Shown here piece by piece: positions 17,574 through 26,091 of a DNA stretch of 64,000 nt (its first letter is position 1; each line of letters starts with the position of its first letter). The stretch spans positions 1 to 64,000 of the forward strand of contig JAAFJN010000013.1 of NCBI GenBank assembly GCA_013298845.1, in the 5' to 3' direction. Source of the DNA: Chitinophagales bacterium. Its GTDB lineage: Bacteria > Bacteroidota > Bacteroidia > Chitinophagales > Saprospiraceae. The notes below the pieces were generated by a model. The model saw nothing but the letters and a program-made list of their open reading frames with translations. It ran no database searches and was not told where the DNA came from. A program made the position numbers and the translations under genes.

Positions 17574-18059
17574 TTAAATTTCCACTAAGAACAATGGCTG
17601 GTCGTATTCGACCGGAGTAGCGTCTTCAACGAGCACTTTAACGATTTTTCCTTTGATATCGCTTTCGATTTCGTTGAACAGTTTCATCGCCTCGATGATA
17701 CACACCGTTTGGCCGTTGTCTACTTCATCACCCACTTTTACAAATGATGGTTTGTCGGGACCGGCCGAGCGATAAAATGTACCAACCATCGGAGATTTAA
17801 TGGTTTTGGTGTTGCCAGCGGGTGCTTCGGCGGCGGGTGCTGCCGGAGCCGGTGCGGCGGGAGCGGGTGCTGCCGGAGCCGGTGCGGCTACCGTCATGGC
17901 TGGTTGCGACTGAATCACAACGGGTGCTACCTGAGCGCCACCGTGTTGTTCGCTGCCCTGACGAATAATAAGTTTAAAATCTCCTTGTTTGAAAACAAAC
18001 TCGGAAATTTTTTGCTTGCTTACCAAGCGGATTAATTCTTGAATCTGATTGAAGTCCAT
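17574..18059 (-). CDS. accB: Acetyl-CoA carboxylase biotin carboxyl carrier protein
   Basis: 161 residues from the ATG complementary to 18057-18059, chosen because family members begin [13 protein letters not shown] and a GG-rich ribosome site (AAAAAGGGT) precedes it. N-terminal domain, an Ala/Pro-rich linker (about residues 60-85, repeated PAAPAPA) and the C-terminal biotinyl domain with [10 protein letters not shown], where the Lys receives biotin. It carries carboxybiotin to the transferase subunits, which are not in this window. It is followed by accC. Confidence 0.96.
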   Translation of the reverse strand: MDFNQIQELIRLVSKQKISEFVFKQGDFKLIIRQGSEQHGGAQVAPVVIQSQPAMTVAAPAPAAPAPAAPAPAAPAAEAPAGNTKTIKSPMVGTFYRSAGPDKPSFVKVGDEVDNGQTVCIIEAMKLFNEIESDIKGKIVKVLVEDATPVEYDQPLFLVEI

Positions 18060-18170
18060 ACCCTTTTTAGGTTGAATAAAGCGATTGGATTGAATTTGTG
18101 CGGTAAAGGAAAGAAGTTTTTTGAAATTCTTTCCGGTAAAGTTTTGCAACCTGCACTTTGTTGCAAAAAA

Positions 18171-18204
18171 AATGAGCCACTACGTTAATTCGGAGTGGCT
18201 CATT
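18171..18204 (-). terminator. Rho-independent terminator of efp
   Basis: Perfect stem AATGAGCCACT/AGTGGCTCATT (18171-18181 and 18194-18204), followed on the minus strand by a run of eight T. It lies just after the efp stop and before accB, so accB-accC probably has its own promoter. Confidence 0.92.
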
Positions 18205-18224
18205 GGATATACAGGAGCGGGTGC

Positions 18225-18791
18225 TTATTTCTTTACACGCTCCATATAGGCACCGGTTGTGGTGTCAATTTTTACTAAATCGCCTTCTTCGCAGAACAAA
18301 GGAACGCGAATTTCGGCACCGCCTTCTACCGTTGCCGGTTTGAGCGTGTTGGTGGCTGTATCGCCGCGCAAACCTGGCTCGGTGTACGTGATGGCCAATA
18401 CAACGGTTGCGGGAATTTCCACCGATAAAAGGGTTTCTTTCGCCGCGTGGAACAATACGTCCACCGCGTCACCTTCTTTGAGGAATTTACCATTATCAAT
18501 TAAATCCGTAGGAACCGTAAATTGGTCGAACGTTTCTTGATTCATCAGTACATAACCATCTTCATCCTGGTAAAGAAACTGGAATTTGCGGCGTTCTACG
18601 CGCACCTCCGTGATGGCCTGGCCACTTTGGAAAGTATGCTCAATTACCCTACCCGTTGTGGAACTTTTTAATTTTGTCCAAACTTTACCACTGCCGCGAC
18701 CAACCTGAAACTTCTGGAAATCAATAACTCTGAGAGTATCGTTGTTCAGTTCGATGCAAAGGCCGTTGCGAATATCTGCGGTCGTTGCCAT
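18225..18791 (-). CDS. efp: Elongation factor P with atypical loop tip
   Basis: 188 residues, full length. It relieves ribosome stalling at polyproline. KOW-like N domain, central OB domain (VRVERRKFQFLYQDEDGYVLMN split over the domain border) and the signature ITYTEPGLRGDTATNTLKPA are present. The loop that reaches the peptidyl centre reads FQVGRGSGKVW at residues 28-38, with Arg at position 32 in place of the usual PGKG lysine. Arginine at this place is the rhamnosylation site in EarP-type bacteria; whether it is modified here is unknown. It stands alone with a strong promoter and terminator. Downstream lie accB and accC, a common neighbourhood. Confidence 0.95.
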   Translation of the reverse strand: MATTADIRNGLCIELNNDTLRVIDFQKFQVGRGSGKVWTKLKSSTTGRVIEHTFQSGQAITEVRVERRKFQFLYQDEDGYVLMNQETFDQFTVPTDLIDNGKFLKEGDAVDVLFHAAKETLLSVEIPATVVLAITYTEPGLRGDTATNTLKPATVEGGAEIRVPLFCEEGDLVKIDTTTGAYMERVKK

Positions 18792-18857
18792 GTTTTAATT
18801 GCTAATTGTGTTGATAAATGAATGCATTTTTGCTAAAGCATTTTGCCAAAAGCGGCG

Positions 18858-18889
18858 CAAAGGTACTGCTATTTCCTTTTGAAAACCAA
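18858..18889 (-). promoter_or_regulatory. Bacteroidota-type promoter of efp
   Basis: Minus strand: TTG (18887-18889), a 21-bp spacer and TACCTTTG (18858-18865), matching the -33/-7 consensus. It lies about 65 bp before the efp ATG. Confidence 0.8.
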
Positions 18890-19052
18890 AGTTTGTTGAT
18901 CTTTTCCCAAAAGAAATTTTACAAAACCGTCTAAAAATACCCAAAATCAGGATAAAGTTTTCCTTGCGCCCGGTTTTTTGCCGTTTCTTTGCGGGGTAAA
19001 ATTTTTTTAAAACTGTTTCCAAACAGGCGCTTAAACAGACCTTTATTACAAC

Positions 19053-20207
19053 GTGTTTTCAACTACAAAAAAAATTGGTATTTTAGGGGGCGGTCAATTG
19101 GGCAAAATGCTCTGCATCGCCGCGGCTCCCCTGGATTTTAAAACCTATATCCTCGAAAATGCCGCCGATTGCCCCGCCGCGCCCTACGCTTTTGGCACCA
19201 CCGTGGGCAATTTTAACAACTACGACGACGTGTTGGCTTTTGGGCAGGACAAAGACATTATTACCATCGAAATTGAACACGTAAATACCGATGCCCTGCG
19301 CGCATTGGAGCAAATGGGAAAAGTGGTGCACCCCGCTCCGGCGGCCCTCGATATTATTAAAGACAAAGGACTGCAAAAGACTTTTTACGCCGAAAACGGG
19401 ATTGTCACCATGCCTTTCGAACTTTTTGAAGATGCCGATGCGCTGCGCGCGGCCATTCGCGAAGGGCGCTGGGAATTGCCTTTGGTCCAGAAAACCCGCA
19501 CCGCCGGTTACGACGGCAAAGGCGTAGCCGTCCTCCGCACCCCCGAAGATCTGACCACCAAAATGCTCGAAGGGCCGTGCGTGGCCGAACAATTGGCCGA
19601 TATTGACGTAGAAATTGCGGTGATTGCCGCCCAAAACCCCAACGGCGACGTGACGGTATTCCCGGCGGTGGAAATGGCTTTTCACCCCGAAGCCAATTTG
19701 GTGGAAATGCTGGTGTGTCCGGCCCGTATTTCGCCGATGGTCGTGGCGCAGGCCGAAGCCCTGGCCGAAGAAGTGATTCGCGCCCTCAACGTTTGTGGTT
19801 TGCTGGCGGTGGAAATGTTTTTAACCAAAGACGGCCGCCTCGTGGTGAACGAAGTAGCGCCGCGCCCGCACAACAGCGGCCACCACACCATTGATACGGC
19901 GGTGACAAGCCAGTTTCAGCAGCATTTGCGGGCCATCTGCAACCTGCCCCTGGGCGATACGGCCCAGGTACGTCCGGCGGTGATGCTCAATGTATTGGGC
20001 GAGCCGGGGCACAAGGGTCCGGTCCTCTACGAAGGTGCCGATGAACTGATGGCTATTTCTGGTGTGTACCTGCACTTGTACGGGAAAGCGACCACATCAC
20101 CGTTTCGGAAAATGGGCCACCTGACCGTTGCGGCCAATACCGTGGAAGCGGCGGTAGGTTTGGGGCATAAGGTGAAGGGTGTGTTGCGGGTGGTGAGTGC
20201 GGAGTAA
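19053..20207 (+). CDS. purK: N5-carboxyaminoimidazole ribonucleotide synthase
   Basis: 384 residues. It carboxylates AIR with ATP and bicarbonate in purine synthesis, supplying PurE. The nucleotide loop KIGILGGGQLGKMLC at the N-terminus, the ATP-grasp segment LVQKTRTAGYDGKGV and NEVAPRPHNSGHHTIDT are diagnostic. The start is GTG at 19053; no in-frame ATG occurs upstream. purE is not in the window. It converges on a T9SS gene 39 bp downstream and is divergent from efp. Confidence 0.96.
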   Translation: MFSTTKKIGILGGGQLGKMLCIAAAPLDFKTYILENAADCPAAPYAFGTTVGNFNNYDDVLAFGQDKDIITIEIEHVNTDALRALEQMGKVVHPAPAALDIIKDKGLQKTFYAENGIVTMPFELFEDADALRAAIREGRWELPLVQKTRTAGYDGKGVAVLRTPEDLTTKMLEGPCVAEQLADIDVEIAVIAAQNPNGDVTVFPAVEMAFHPEANLVEMLVCPARISPMVVAQAEALAEEVIRALNVCGLLAVEMFLTKDGRLVVNEVAPRPHNSGHHTIDTAVTSQFQQHLRAICNLPLGDTAQVRPAVMLNVLGEPGHKGPVLYEGADELMAISGVYLHLYGKATTSPFRKMGHLTVAANTVEAAVGLGHKVKGVLRVVSAE

Positions 20208-20246
20208 CCTCTGGTCAGCGGAGCAACGTTGTGGCACAAATCGTTT

Positions 20247-21683
20247 TTAGTGCAAAATCAGCAGCCGTCTTGTGAGTAGACCCTTATTGGTTGTTGCGGA
20301 CAAAATATAAGTTCCGTTTGGCAGCGCACGAACATCCAGCGTAATCTGCGTATTTTCGTTGCCCGAGCATTCTGCGTGTAGGTATCCCTGGGTATCCATT
20401 AGCCGCAGTTGGAGTAAGTGATCGTTTTCGGTTGTGCGCAGATGAACAAACGTACCCGCCGGATTGGGTATTACGGATAATGTTTCGGTATCTTTTGCAA
20501 ACGTTATGGTGTTGGTTATCAAGTCGTAGCAATCGGGGGTACAAACGGAGGGAATAAAACCGGGAAGATGACTTAATGACCCTGAAGTGATGGTGTTACT
20601 CATCATGACGGCAACCCGGTTACTGTCCAGTTGGAGGGCATTGACCAGGCTCAAATTATTTTCTGTTTTATAACAAAGTGGCACTAAGTTTTCATCCAAA
20701 TGCACCAGCAATTCTTGCTCAAATGTGGCATAGGTTACTAGATAATGATCATTATCGAGCCTTTGGATACCGGATATATTCTTTGCCAACCCACTAATAA
20801 AAGTAGCAAAATAATTTCCAACAATAAAATTCGATTGGGTGGAACCTGTACTATCAATAACAGTCAAATAGGCGGTATTTGAGGGGCCATTTCCGGCGTA
20901 AATAAATCTTGTCATGACAATGCCTTTGTTTTTGTAAGGGGCAATGCCGTTAATGGCAGCGATGGCGGGCGAAATAATTTGATTTTCCCATTTTCGAGTA
21001 CCATCTTGCCCAAACTCCGAAAGAACTCGCCAGTTAGAGGTTTGAGGAGTATAATAGGTTAATACTTTGTCACCTGCGGTGTAAATGGTTTGGTAGCCAT
21101 CTCCGGTACCAGTGCTTAATTGGTAGGTTTTAGCCCAAATTAAATTGCCTGTACTGTCAAGGCGTACCAATAACGCAGAATTGGAAAAAAATGGTGGCTG
21201 ATTGGGCGGCGGCACAAATCCACACAGATAAATGCTGCCATCTTCTGCGATATCTGCATCATACACCTTTGCGCCCAAGGTTAAACCGGATAAAAAGATG
21301 TTTTTTTGCCAAAGAATATTACCTCTTTGATTCATCCGGGTCAACATAAAGTCATTGGGGGCCATTTCGTTAACCAAAAATGATTCTCCTGTGCGTGTGT
21401 AAAATGATGCTGACGGTAATTCCCATTCACTGGAATCCAGAAATGTTGCATCGGTGCGGTAACGAATCTGTTTGTAAACTACAGTAGGCCCTTGTACCGG
21501 TCCTTGAATGGTTGTGAAGGTTAATGTATCTTCATTGCGTTGAATACCCGTGAATTTTACTTCATTGAATTGGTTTGGTGGTTGGTTTATTGAATGCTCG
21601 TATTGAATATTATGGCATTCGGCCTGCCCGTGTAAACACACTGTGCCGATACAAAGAAGGATAGTTACTGTTATTTTTAACAT
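20247..21683 (-). CDS. Secreted T9SS-sorted protein of unknown function
   Basis: 478 residues with signal peptide (TVTILLCIGTVCLHGQ). The main part (about 40-400) has repeated strands such as GNILWQKNIFLSG, GNLIWAKTYQLSTG and GTRKWENQII, suggesting a beta-propeller-like domain of the kind seen in many secreted Bacteroidota proteins. The last 75 residues form a type A T9SS sorting domain (LSVIPNPAGTFVHLR, ALPNGTYILSATTNKG). Probably surface-located; partner and ligand unknown. It converges on purK. Confidence 0.8.
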   Translation of the reverse strand: MLKITVTILLCIGTVCLHGQAECHNIQYEHSINQPPNQFNEVKFTGIQRNEDTLTFTTIQGPVQGPTVVYKQIRYRTDATFLDSSEWELPSASFYTRTGESFLVNEMAPNDFMLTRMNQRGNILWQKNIFLSGLTLGAKVYDADIAEDGSIYLCGFVPPPNQPPFFSNSALLVRLDSTGNLIWAKTYQLSTGTGDGYQTIYTAGDKVLTYYTPQTSNWRVLSEFGQDGTRKWENQIISPAIAAINGIAPYKNKGIVMTRFIYAGNGPSNTAYLTVIDSTGSTQSNFIVGNYFATFISGLAKNISGIQRLDNDHYLVTYATFEQELLVHLDENLVPLCYKTENNLSLVNALQLDSNRVAVMMSNTITSGSLSHLPGFIPSVCTPDCYDLITNTITFAKDTETLSVIPNPAGTFVHLRTTENDHLLQLRLMDTQGYLHAECSGNENTQITLDVRALPNGTYILSATTNKGLLTRRLLILH

Positions 21684-21767
21684 AAATGTCTGGAATAAAA
21701 AAGGGTAACCGGGGGTACAAGCCCCATTTTTTCATGTTAATAAACGATAAATGAGCATTGTTCAAAA

Positions 21768-21804
21768 AACCACTACCGAGGCCATTTGAGCCTCGGCAGT
21801 GGTT
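21768..21804 (-). terminator. Strong hairpin terminator after the DoxX remnant
   Basis: AACCACTaCCGAGGC (21768-21782) pairs with GCCTCGGcAGTGGTT (21790-21804) around a 7-nt loop. On the minus strand the stem is followed by a T-rich run (TTTTTTG). It fits termination of the DoxX-like gene that ends at 21849, and shows the locus was once a normal transcription unit. Confidence 0.85.
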
Positions 21805-21848
21805 GTATAACGGTTTCTCCGGCAAGATATTATTGGAAAATGGCCAGT

Positions 21849-22028
21849 TTACGCCCGTGCAAACAACCGTTGGCCCAATTCCGGGAACCGAACCACACTT
21901 GCCACCCAAATCAAAATTTGAATAATGATCAACGCAATCATCGGTTGTCCGCCCACCAAATGCACGGCCATGGCCCCTCCCATGTAGGCAATCATGAGCA
22001 ACGCGCCCACTATACCCGTGCGGGGGTA
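21849..22028 (-). pseudogene. C-terminal remnant of a DoxX-like membrane protein
   Basis: About 59 codons (YPRTGIVGALLMIAYMGGAM, HLVGGQPMIALIIIQILIW, RFPELGQRLFARA) match the C-terminal half of DoxX-like proteins: a helix, an invariant-type Gly-Gly turn and a last helix. Further upstream the open frame is only the antisense of the HxlR gene, so the first half of DoxX is missing. The natural terminator is still in place. HxlR-family genes are often next to DoxX-type genes, so a deletion between a divergent pair is the simplest explanation (inference). Confidence 0.7.
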
Positions 22029-22035
22029 AAAAAAT

Positions 22036-22362
22036 ATGGCGACAAAAAAAATAGAAAAAATGGAACATCGTTGCGTGATGAAGGAAATTATCGATATCGT
22101 GGGGGGAAAATGGGCAATGCCGATCATTTATACGCTGCTCAGTGGCACCAAGCGGTTTTCGGAAATTGAAAAACTGATTCCCGATATCAATACCCGAATG
22201 TTGGTGAAAGAACTAAAAAACATGGAGGCCAACGGTATTGTAAAAAGGGAGGTATTTGCCACCGTTCCACCAACGGTCGAATACTCGCTCACCATTAAAG
22301 GGCAAAAACTAAAACCCATTATTGACGAGTTACACAAATGGGGCCAGGAGTTTGTGTTATAG
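22036..22362 (+). CDS. HxlR-family transcription regulator
   Basis: 108 residues of winged helix type. Typical opening MEHRCVMKEIIDIVGGKWAM and core TKRFSEIEKLIPDINTRMLV, ending in EYSLTIKGQKLKPIIDELHKW. HxlR members sense redox or electrophile stress; the Cys in RCVMKEIID is at the place often conserved. The ATG lies 8 bp from the broken edge of a divergent DoxX-like gene, so its original promoter region is probably lost. Possible expression now is unclear. Confidence 0.88.
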   Translation: MATKKIEKMEHRCVMKEIIDIVGGKWAMPIIYTLLSGTKRFSEIEKLIPDINTRMLVKELKNMEANGIVKREVFATVPPTVEYSLTIKGQKLKPIIDELHKWGQEFVL

Positions 22363-22388
22363 GAAGCAGTGGAAAAGAGCACTTCCTG

Positions 22389-23180
22389 TTACCATACCCG
22401 AATTTCCCTCGTTTTTTGCGCCTTGACTGTATCGCCGGTGAACGGGTTCTTGTCCTCCACGCGCACAAGATACTGCTTTTGCCCCCTTTTTTTCGCAATT
22501 TCCGAAAAATGAAACTGTCCTCGTTCAAATGCTCCGGGGGTACCATTGACAAAAGGCGTACTCGTAGAATCGTGGCGGGTGGAGTAACAGACCAAAAAAA
22601 CGTCGGCCCTAAAAGGTTGTCCCGCAATGGCTGGTTGGTCCGGTGCCAGGTTGGGTATAATGGCATCTAATGTTTTGTAAGCCGACAATTGTTGCATAAA
22701 TTGCTGCGGTTGCCCCGACAAAGATGTGCACAGCGCCGACGCCGTTAAACCCAACAGGGTCGCTTGGGCAGTATTGGTCGTTCCGTTTTGTATTTGGTCC
22801 CGCAGTGCCGGGTCAAGATCGGGAATGGACAAGTCCTTGGCCAAGGCGTCGTATTGATACAAGGCCGTTTGCCGGTATTGGTCGTTATCCGTTTGGCGGT
22901 GTGCATCGAGCCAGGTAACGAGTACCTTTTGTAAGGAATCGGTGCGGTTGGCTCGTTGAGAGATACCCAGCAAGCGCGGACGGGGGTAGTATATGTACTC
23001 TTTTTCTATTTCTACGGTAGAACGGTAGTGCTGCGCGCTCAATTGTTGCACAATGGGCGCCATTACCGCCGCCCGATAAGCCATTCGGCGGTGAAAACTG
23101 GTTTCCCGATTGGCCAAAAAGGCCACGAATAACCCAAGGAGAACGAGGTAAAAACCGTGTACTAATTTCTTGTTGTTCAT
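22389..23180 (-). CDS. Membrane-anchored GldM-like protein, copy 2
   Basis: 263 residues from the ATG complementary to 23178-23180. One N-terminal membrane helix (HGFYLVLLGLFVAFLA), a helical region (about 30-165) and a C-terminal beta domain ending VRVEDKNPFTGDTVKA. This layout (short anchor, helical hairpin, Ig-like domains) resembles T9SS/gliding motor protein GldM, but the protein is much shorter and I cannot confirm homology. It follows a similar gene by 5 bp, so the two form an operon. Confidence 0.55.
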   Translation of the reverse strand: MNNKKLVHGFYLVLLGLFVAFLANRETSFHRRMAYRAAVMAPIVQQLSAQHYRSTVEIEKEYIYYPRPRLLGISQRANRTDSLQKVLVTWLDAHRQTDNDQYRQTALYQYDALAKDLSIPDLDPALRDQIQNGTTNTAQATLLGLTASALCTSLSGQPQQFMQQLSAYKTLDAIIPNLAPDQPAIAGQPFRADVFLVCYSTRHDSTSTPFVNGTPGAFERGQFHFSEIAKKRGQKQYLVRVEDKNPFTGDTVKAQKTREIRVW

Positions 23181-23185
23181 GTGAT

Positions 23186-24010
23186 TTAGCGCACCCGGAC
23201 CCAAAAATCCTTGGTTGTTGTTTGAAAAATGTTGGAAAAGGGTTTTTTCGAATAAACCATCGTGACGGATAAAGGATACACCCCGGGGGCAGGGTAGACG
23301 TGTTCAAACTGGCCCACTTCATTTCCGACATTAGGTAAAGTGTCTCCGTTAACCAGTATATACTTTACCTGGATGTCGTAGTTGTACCCCGCAAGAACAA
23401 CAGTGTGCCGCAACGTATCGCCCACCGCCGGAAACAACCGGTCACAAATCAGGGTAGGTTGATTGATTCCACACCAGCAACAGAGGCTCCGTGGCATTTT
23501 ATCAGCGCGGAATTTTAGCGCTGTTATTAGGGCCTGTAAGCATTGCGTTTGGAATAGTTGCCGGATGCGCATTTTTTCAATCCCCGTTTGTTGTTGCAGC
23601 AAATTAACCGGACACAAAATGTGGTCTGGGTCGGAAGGGAGCAGTGCGTTGAGTTGCCGTATAACCGTGGGGTCGTCTTCGGCCAGTTGACCTAAACGGT
23701 ATTTTAAAGTGTCCACCAGCGACAAGTATTCGGATGGCTCCAACGAGGAAATTTTTTCCAAATTTTTTCTGACCAATGTGTCGGCTTCCATGGCCAGGTT
23801 CTTGTACAGGGTAGTATGCGTATTTCGGTACGTGTAAGCGGATTGCTCGATCTCCTCCAAAAGCGTCCTGATTTCGCCTTCCAGGGCTTGTACCCCGAGT
23901 TCGGGGTTGTACACCTGTTGTTCGAGCCGGGTTTGTTGCTCGTTGCGATACCAACCCACCGCTGCAATGATGGTGAGTAGCAAGATGTAGCACAAATGGG
24001 TATTTCGCAT
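23186..24010 (-). CDS. Membrane-anchored GldM-like protein, copy 1
   Basis: 274 residues. N-terminal membrane helix (LCYILLLTIIAAVGWY), helical region rich in Glu and Leu (about 30-150), a Cys-rich stretch SLCCWCGINQPTLICD, then a beta domain like PKD/Ig folds (VVLAGYNYDIQVKYILVNGD, HVYPAPGVYPLSVTMVY). Same plan as the downstream gene, with which it shares an operon (5-bp gap). The pair may make a heteromeric periplasmic assembly; the name is a guess based on layout only. A family A repeat element lies 45 bp upstream of the start. Confidence 0.55.
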   Translation of the reverse strand: MRNTHLCYILLLTIIAAVGWYRNEQQTRLEQQVYNPELGVQALEGEIRTLLEEIEQSAYTYRNTHTTLYKNLAMEADTLVRKNLEKISSLEPSEYLSLVDTLKYRLGQLAEDDPTVIRQLNALLPSDPDHILCPVNLLQQQTGIEKMRIRQLFQTQCLQALITALKFRADKMPRSLCCWCGINQPTLICDRLFPAVGDTLRHTVVLAGYNYDIQVKYILVNGDTLPNVGNEVGQFEHVYPAPGVYPLSVTMVYSKKPFSNIFQTTTKDFWVRVR

Positions 24011-24054
24011 AGTTGTTGTTTATCTTTTTGATTCCGGCCCGTTTGAACAAGCGT

Positions 24055-24347
24055 GTTGAACAATTGAACATCGAACAATTGAACATCGAACAATTGAACA
24101 TCGAACACCGAACGCCGAATATTGAAGTATTGAACATCGAACCGAAGCGAAGTATCTACTTGAGAAGTAGCCTTACCGTAATCAATTATCAGCACTAAAT
24201 GCCTATATAATTTAGGCAATCGTCGCTTAAACGCGGGATAATCAGCGTATTTTAACCGTATTCAGTTAAATATTACTTCGCTATTCAATACTTCGGTGTT
24301 CGATATTCGGCGTTCGGTGTTCGATGTTCAATTGTTCGATGTTCAAA
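24055..24347. repeat. Family A element with both inverted arms
   Basis: GAA arm at about 24055-24145 (alternating ATTGAAC and ATCGAAC units), core at about 24146-24275, TTC arm at about 24276-24347. Inside the core are two small hairpins: CTACTT-gag-AAGTAG at 24153-24167 and TGCCTA/TAGGCA at about 24200-24218. The reverse complement of the core shares GGTTAAAATACGC, TTTAAGCGACGAT and TATAGGCATTTAGTGCTGAT with the element at 11.9 kb. No gene is supported in 24011-24388. Confidence 0.88.
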
Positions 24348-24388
24348 ACCCAAATTATCCTCAATTGACAAAGCCTCTTGTCAACGAC

Positions 24389-24874
24389 CTAAGATTTTAA
24401 CAATGTTTCCAGTTCGTTCAAGGTCATGGTAAATCCTTCTTGGAACCCCATAGCGATCATTTGTTCCATGCGTTCCAGCGATTCATTGTGGATCGTAATA
24501 CGCACGGTCGTTATGCCGTCTAATTCGCTGAAATTTAAGTCCCAGGTAGAACCAGTCGGATGTGGGTTCTCGTCTTTATCGGCAAATACACTAAAGTATT
24601 TGAAATGGGTTTTGGGGTTGATGGAAATATAGTCTTGAATTTGCCAACCTTCGTGCCCTTCAGGGCTTACCATGGCGTAAAATCGCCGTCCTCCTTCTTT
24701 AAAGTCCATCTTTTTGGTTTTGGAAACCCACGGTTTGGGTGCCCACCATTGATCCAGCATTTCTGCCGTAGTAAAAGCATCCCAAACGAGGGACAGTTCG
24801 GCGTCAAATTCTTTGGTGATAAAAACCGAGTTAATGGATTTGTCAACGGTGAAATCAAACAGCAAGTTCGTCAT
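24389..24874 (-). CDS. AHSA1/SRPBCC-domain protein
   Basis: 161 residues from the ATG complementary to 24872-24874 ([18 protein letters not shown]); the longer frame overlaps the regulator gene more and lacks family features. SRPBCC fold with [30 protein letters not shown] and the C-terminal helix [18 protein letters not shown] typical of AHSA1-like proteins. The family binds hydrophobic ligands; ligand unknown. It overlaps the ArsR-type gene by 20 bp, the standard regulator-effector pairing for this family. Confidence 0.9.
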   Translation of the reverse strand: MTNLLFDFTVDKSINSVFITKEFDAELSLVWDAFTTAEMLDQWWAPKPWVSKTKKMDFKEGGRRFYAMVSPEGHEGWQIQDYISINPKTHFKYFSVFADKDENPHPTGSTWDLNFSELDGITTVRITIHNESLERMEQMIAMGFQEGFTMTLNELETLLKS

Positions 24875-25190
24875 TTTTATTGTTTTTAATTGTGGATAAT
24901 AAGTGGTCAAGTTGGTTGAATCGGATTTCCCAAATCTTTCTGAACTGTTCCAACCAATGGTCAATTTCTTTCATTTTGTCAATTTCAAGGGAGTAGTAAA
25001 TCTCGCGGCCTTTTTGTTCTTGTTTCAGAAGGTCGCACTCCGTCAAAATGCGCAAATGTTTTGACACCGCTTGTCGTGTCATGTCAAAGTTGTCGGCAAT
25101 GGCATTAGGTGTCATTGCCTGTACGGCAATTAAGGCAATAATGGCGCGTCTTGTTGGGTCGGCAACGGCTTGAAAAATATCTCTGCGCAT
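24855..25190 (-). CDS. ArsR-family regulator (SRPBCC-linked type)
   Basis: 111 residues of winged helix type. [20 protein letters not shown] and [20 protein letters not shown] are diagnostic of the ArsR subfamily paired with AHSA1/SRPBCC proteins. No metal-binding Cys pair is present, so it is unlikely to be a metal sensor. It is translationally coupled to the SRPBCC gene. Direct repeats around its own -7 box (25208-25253) suggest autoregulation. Confidence 0.9.
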   Translation of the reverse strand: MRRDIFQAVADPTRRAIIALIAVQAMTPNAIADNFDMTRQAVSKHLRILTECDLLKQEQKGREIYYSLEIDKMKEIDHWLEQFRKIWEIRFNQLDHLLSTIKNNKNDELAV

Positions 25191-25207
25191 TGTTCAATTG
25201 TTTTAAT

Positions 25208-25253
25208 GCAACTAATTGGTTGCAAATGTACGCGCAACTATTTGGTTTCGCAA
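25208..25253 (-). promoter_or_regulatory. Promoter with operator-like direct repeats
   Basis: Minus strand: TTG (25251-25253), 20-bp spacer, TACATTTG (25223-25230). Two copies of GCAACTAWTTGGTT (25208-25221 and 25234-25247) lie over and upstream of the -7 box. Their position fits binding sites for the downstream ArsR-type regulator. Confidence 0.65.
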
Positions 25254-25428
25254 TTTTTTTTCAAAAATATTTTCGAAACGGGTGTTTAAAAAAAATGATG
25301 GAGGGTATCGCGGCTGCTAAATCTTTGCCTGGAAGATTGAAATGAGCATAGTAAAAATTTTATTTTGCTACTGTAACCCCGACGTGATTAACCCCGATTG
25401 CCTTTTTTGGCATTTGAATGCAGAAAAA

Positions 25429-25459
25429 ATAACAGTGCCAGGGTGAGTAGCACTGTTAT
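25429..25459 (-). terminator. Terminator of the DUF4287 gene
   Basis: ATAACAGTGC (25429-25438) and GCACTGTTAT (25450-25459) form a perfect 10-bp stem with an 11-nt loop, followed on the minus strand by a T-rich run (TTTTTTC). The plus strand also has an A run before and a purine-rich tail after, so it may act mainly on the minus strand. Confidence 0.8.
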
Positions 25460-25528
25460 GAAAAAAAGATTGTTATCTTTACTAAAGTATGGTAATTATT
25501 GGATAAGAAATGTCAGTTTCTATTCACC

Positions 25529-26080
25529 TTATCCCGCATTTTCAAAGGCTAATTTAATCCAATCAATAACTTCCTGATCGATTTCACTCACGTCAGCAAG
25601 GTTGATTTTGTGCGAACAAATGCCATTTGGTTTTTCGGCTTCCAGTTTGCCTTTAGGTTCAACACCTTTTAAATTAAACCCGATTTCAAATCTGGTTTTT
25701 GAAGCCGGATTTAAGATTATAAATTGTTTTTTCCTTTTTAAACTGACGTACGTTTTTTTAGGGGCAACCTCGAATGCACCCCCGAATTGTTCAATTTCTG
25801 CGATAATTTTGTCGTAAAACGCCTTCAAATGCTCTTTTCCTTTGTATTGACTCACCAGAAATGCATCTGTATCAGTGGCCGAATCGGCATCGGAACCTAA
25901 TGCCTTGAGCGCAATTTCGGAGGCGTAACCATGCGTAATGCCGTGCGTTTCTTTCAAAAATTTTACTATTTCGCCATGCTTGGACAATTGTTGTTCTTCA
26001 ATTACTTTTTTCCATTCCTCCAGGGTATGGCCAGTTTTTTCTTTTAAAATTTCCAACATGGTACTTACATTCTTTTCCAT
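25529..26080 (-). CDS. DUF4287 and DUF5655 domain protein
   Basis: 183 residues. The first 60 residues (LKEKTGHTLEEWKKVIEEQQ, THGYASEIALKAL) are DUF4287-like. Residues about 80-183 (QYKGKEHLKAFYDKIIAEIE, KKTYVSLKRKKQFIIL, RFEIGFNLKG) are DUF5655-like. The pairing is common in Bacteroidota and Actinobacteria and has no known function. No signal peptide. It starts 11 bp after the SRPBCC-type gene upstream on the same strand, suggesting one operon. Confidence 0.85.
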   Translation of the reverse strand: MEKNVSTMLEILKEKTGHTLEEWKKVIEEQQLSKHGEIVKFLKETHGITHGYASEIALKALGSDADSATDTDAFLVSQYKGKEHLKAFYDKIIAEIEQFGGAFEVAPKKTYVSLKRKKQFIILNPASKTRFEIGFNLKGVEPKGKLEAEKPNGICSHKINLADVSEIDQEVIDWIKLAFENAG

Positions 26081-26091
26081 ATGCTTATTTT

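Noticed and set aside
16259..17620. 453-residue plus-strand frame antisense to accC
   Set aside because: A long shadow frame caused by codon bias in accC; no homology expected and the accC frame is certain.
18795..19022. Minus-strand 75-residue frame between efp and purK
   Set aside because: It covers the efp promoter and is rich in Lys and Phe from AT-rich DNA; no family and no start context.
24013..24198. Plus-strand frame with repeats of EQLNIEQLNIE
   Set aside because: It is the family A array read in frame; no sign of a real protein.
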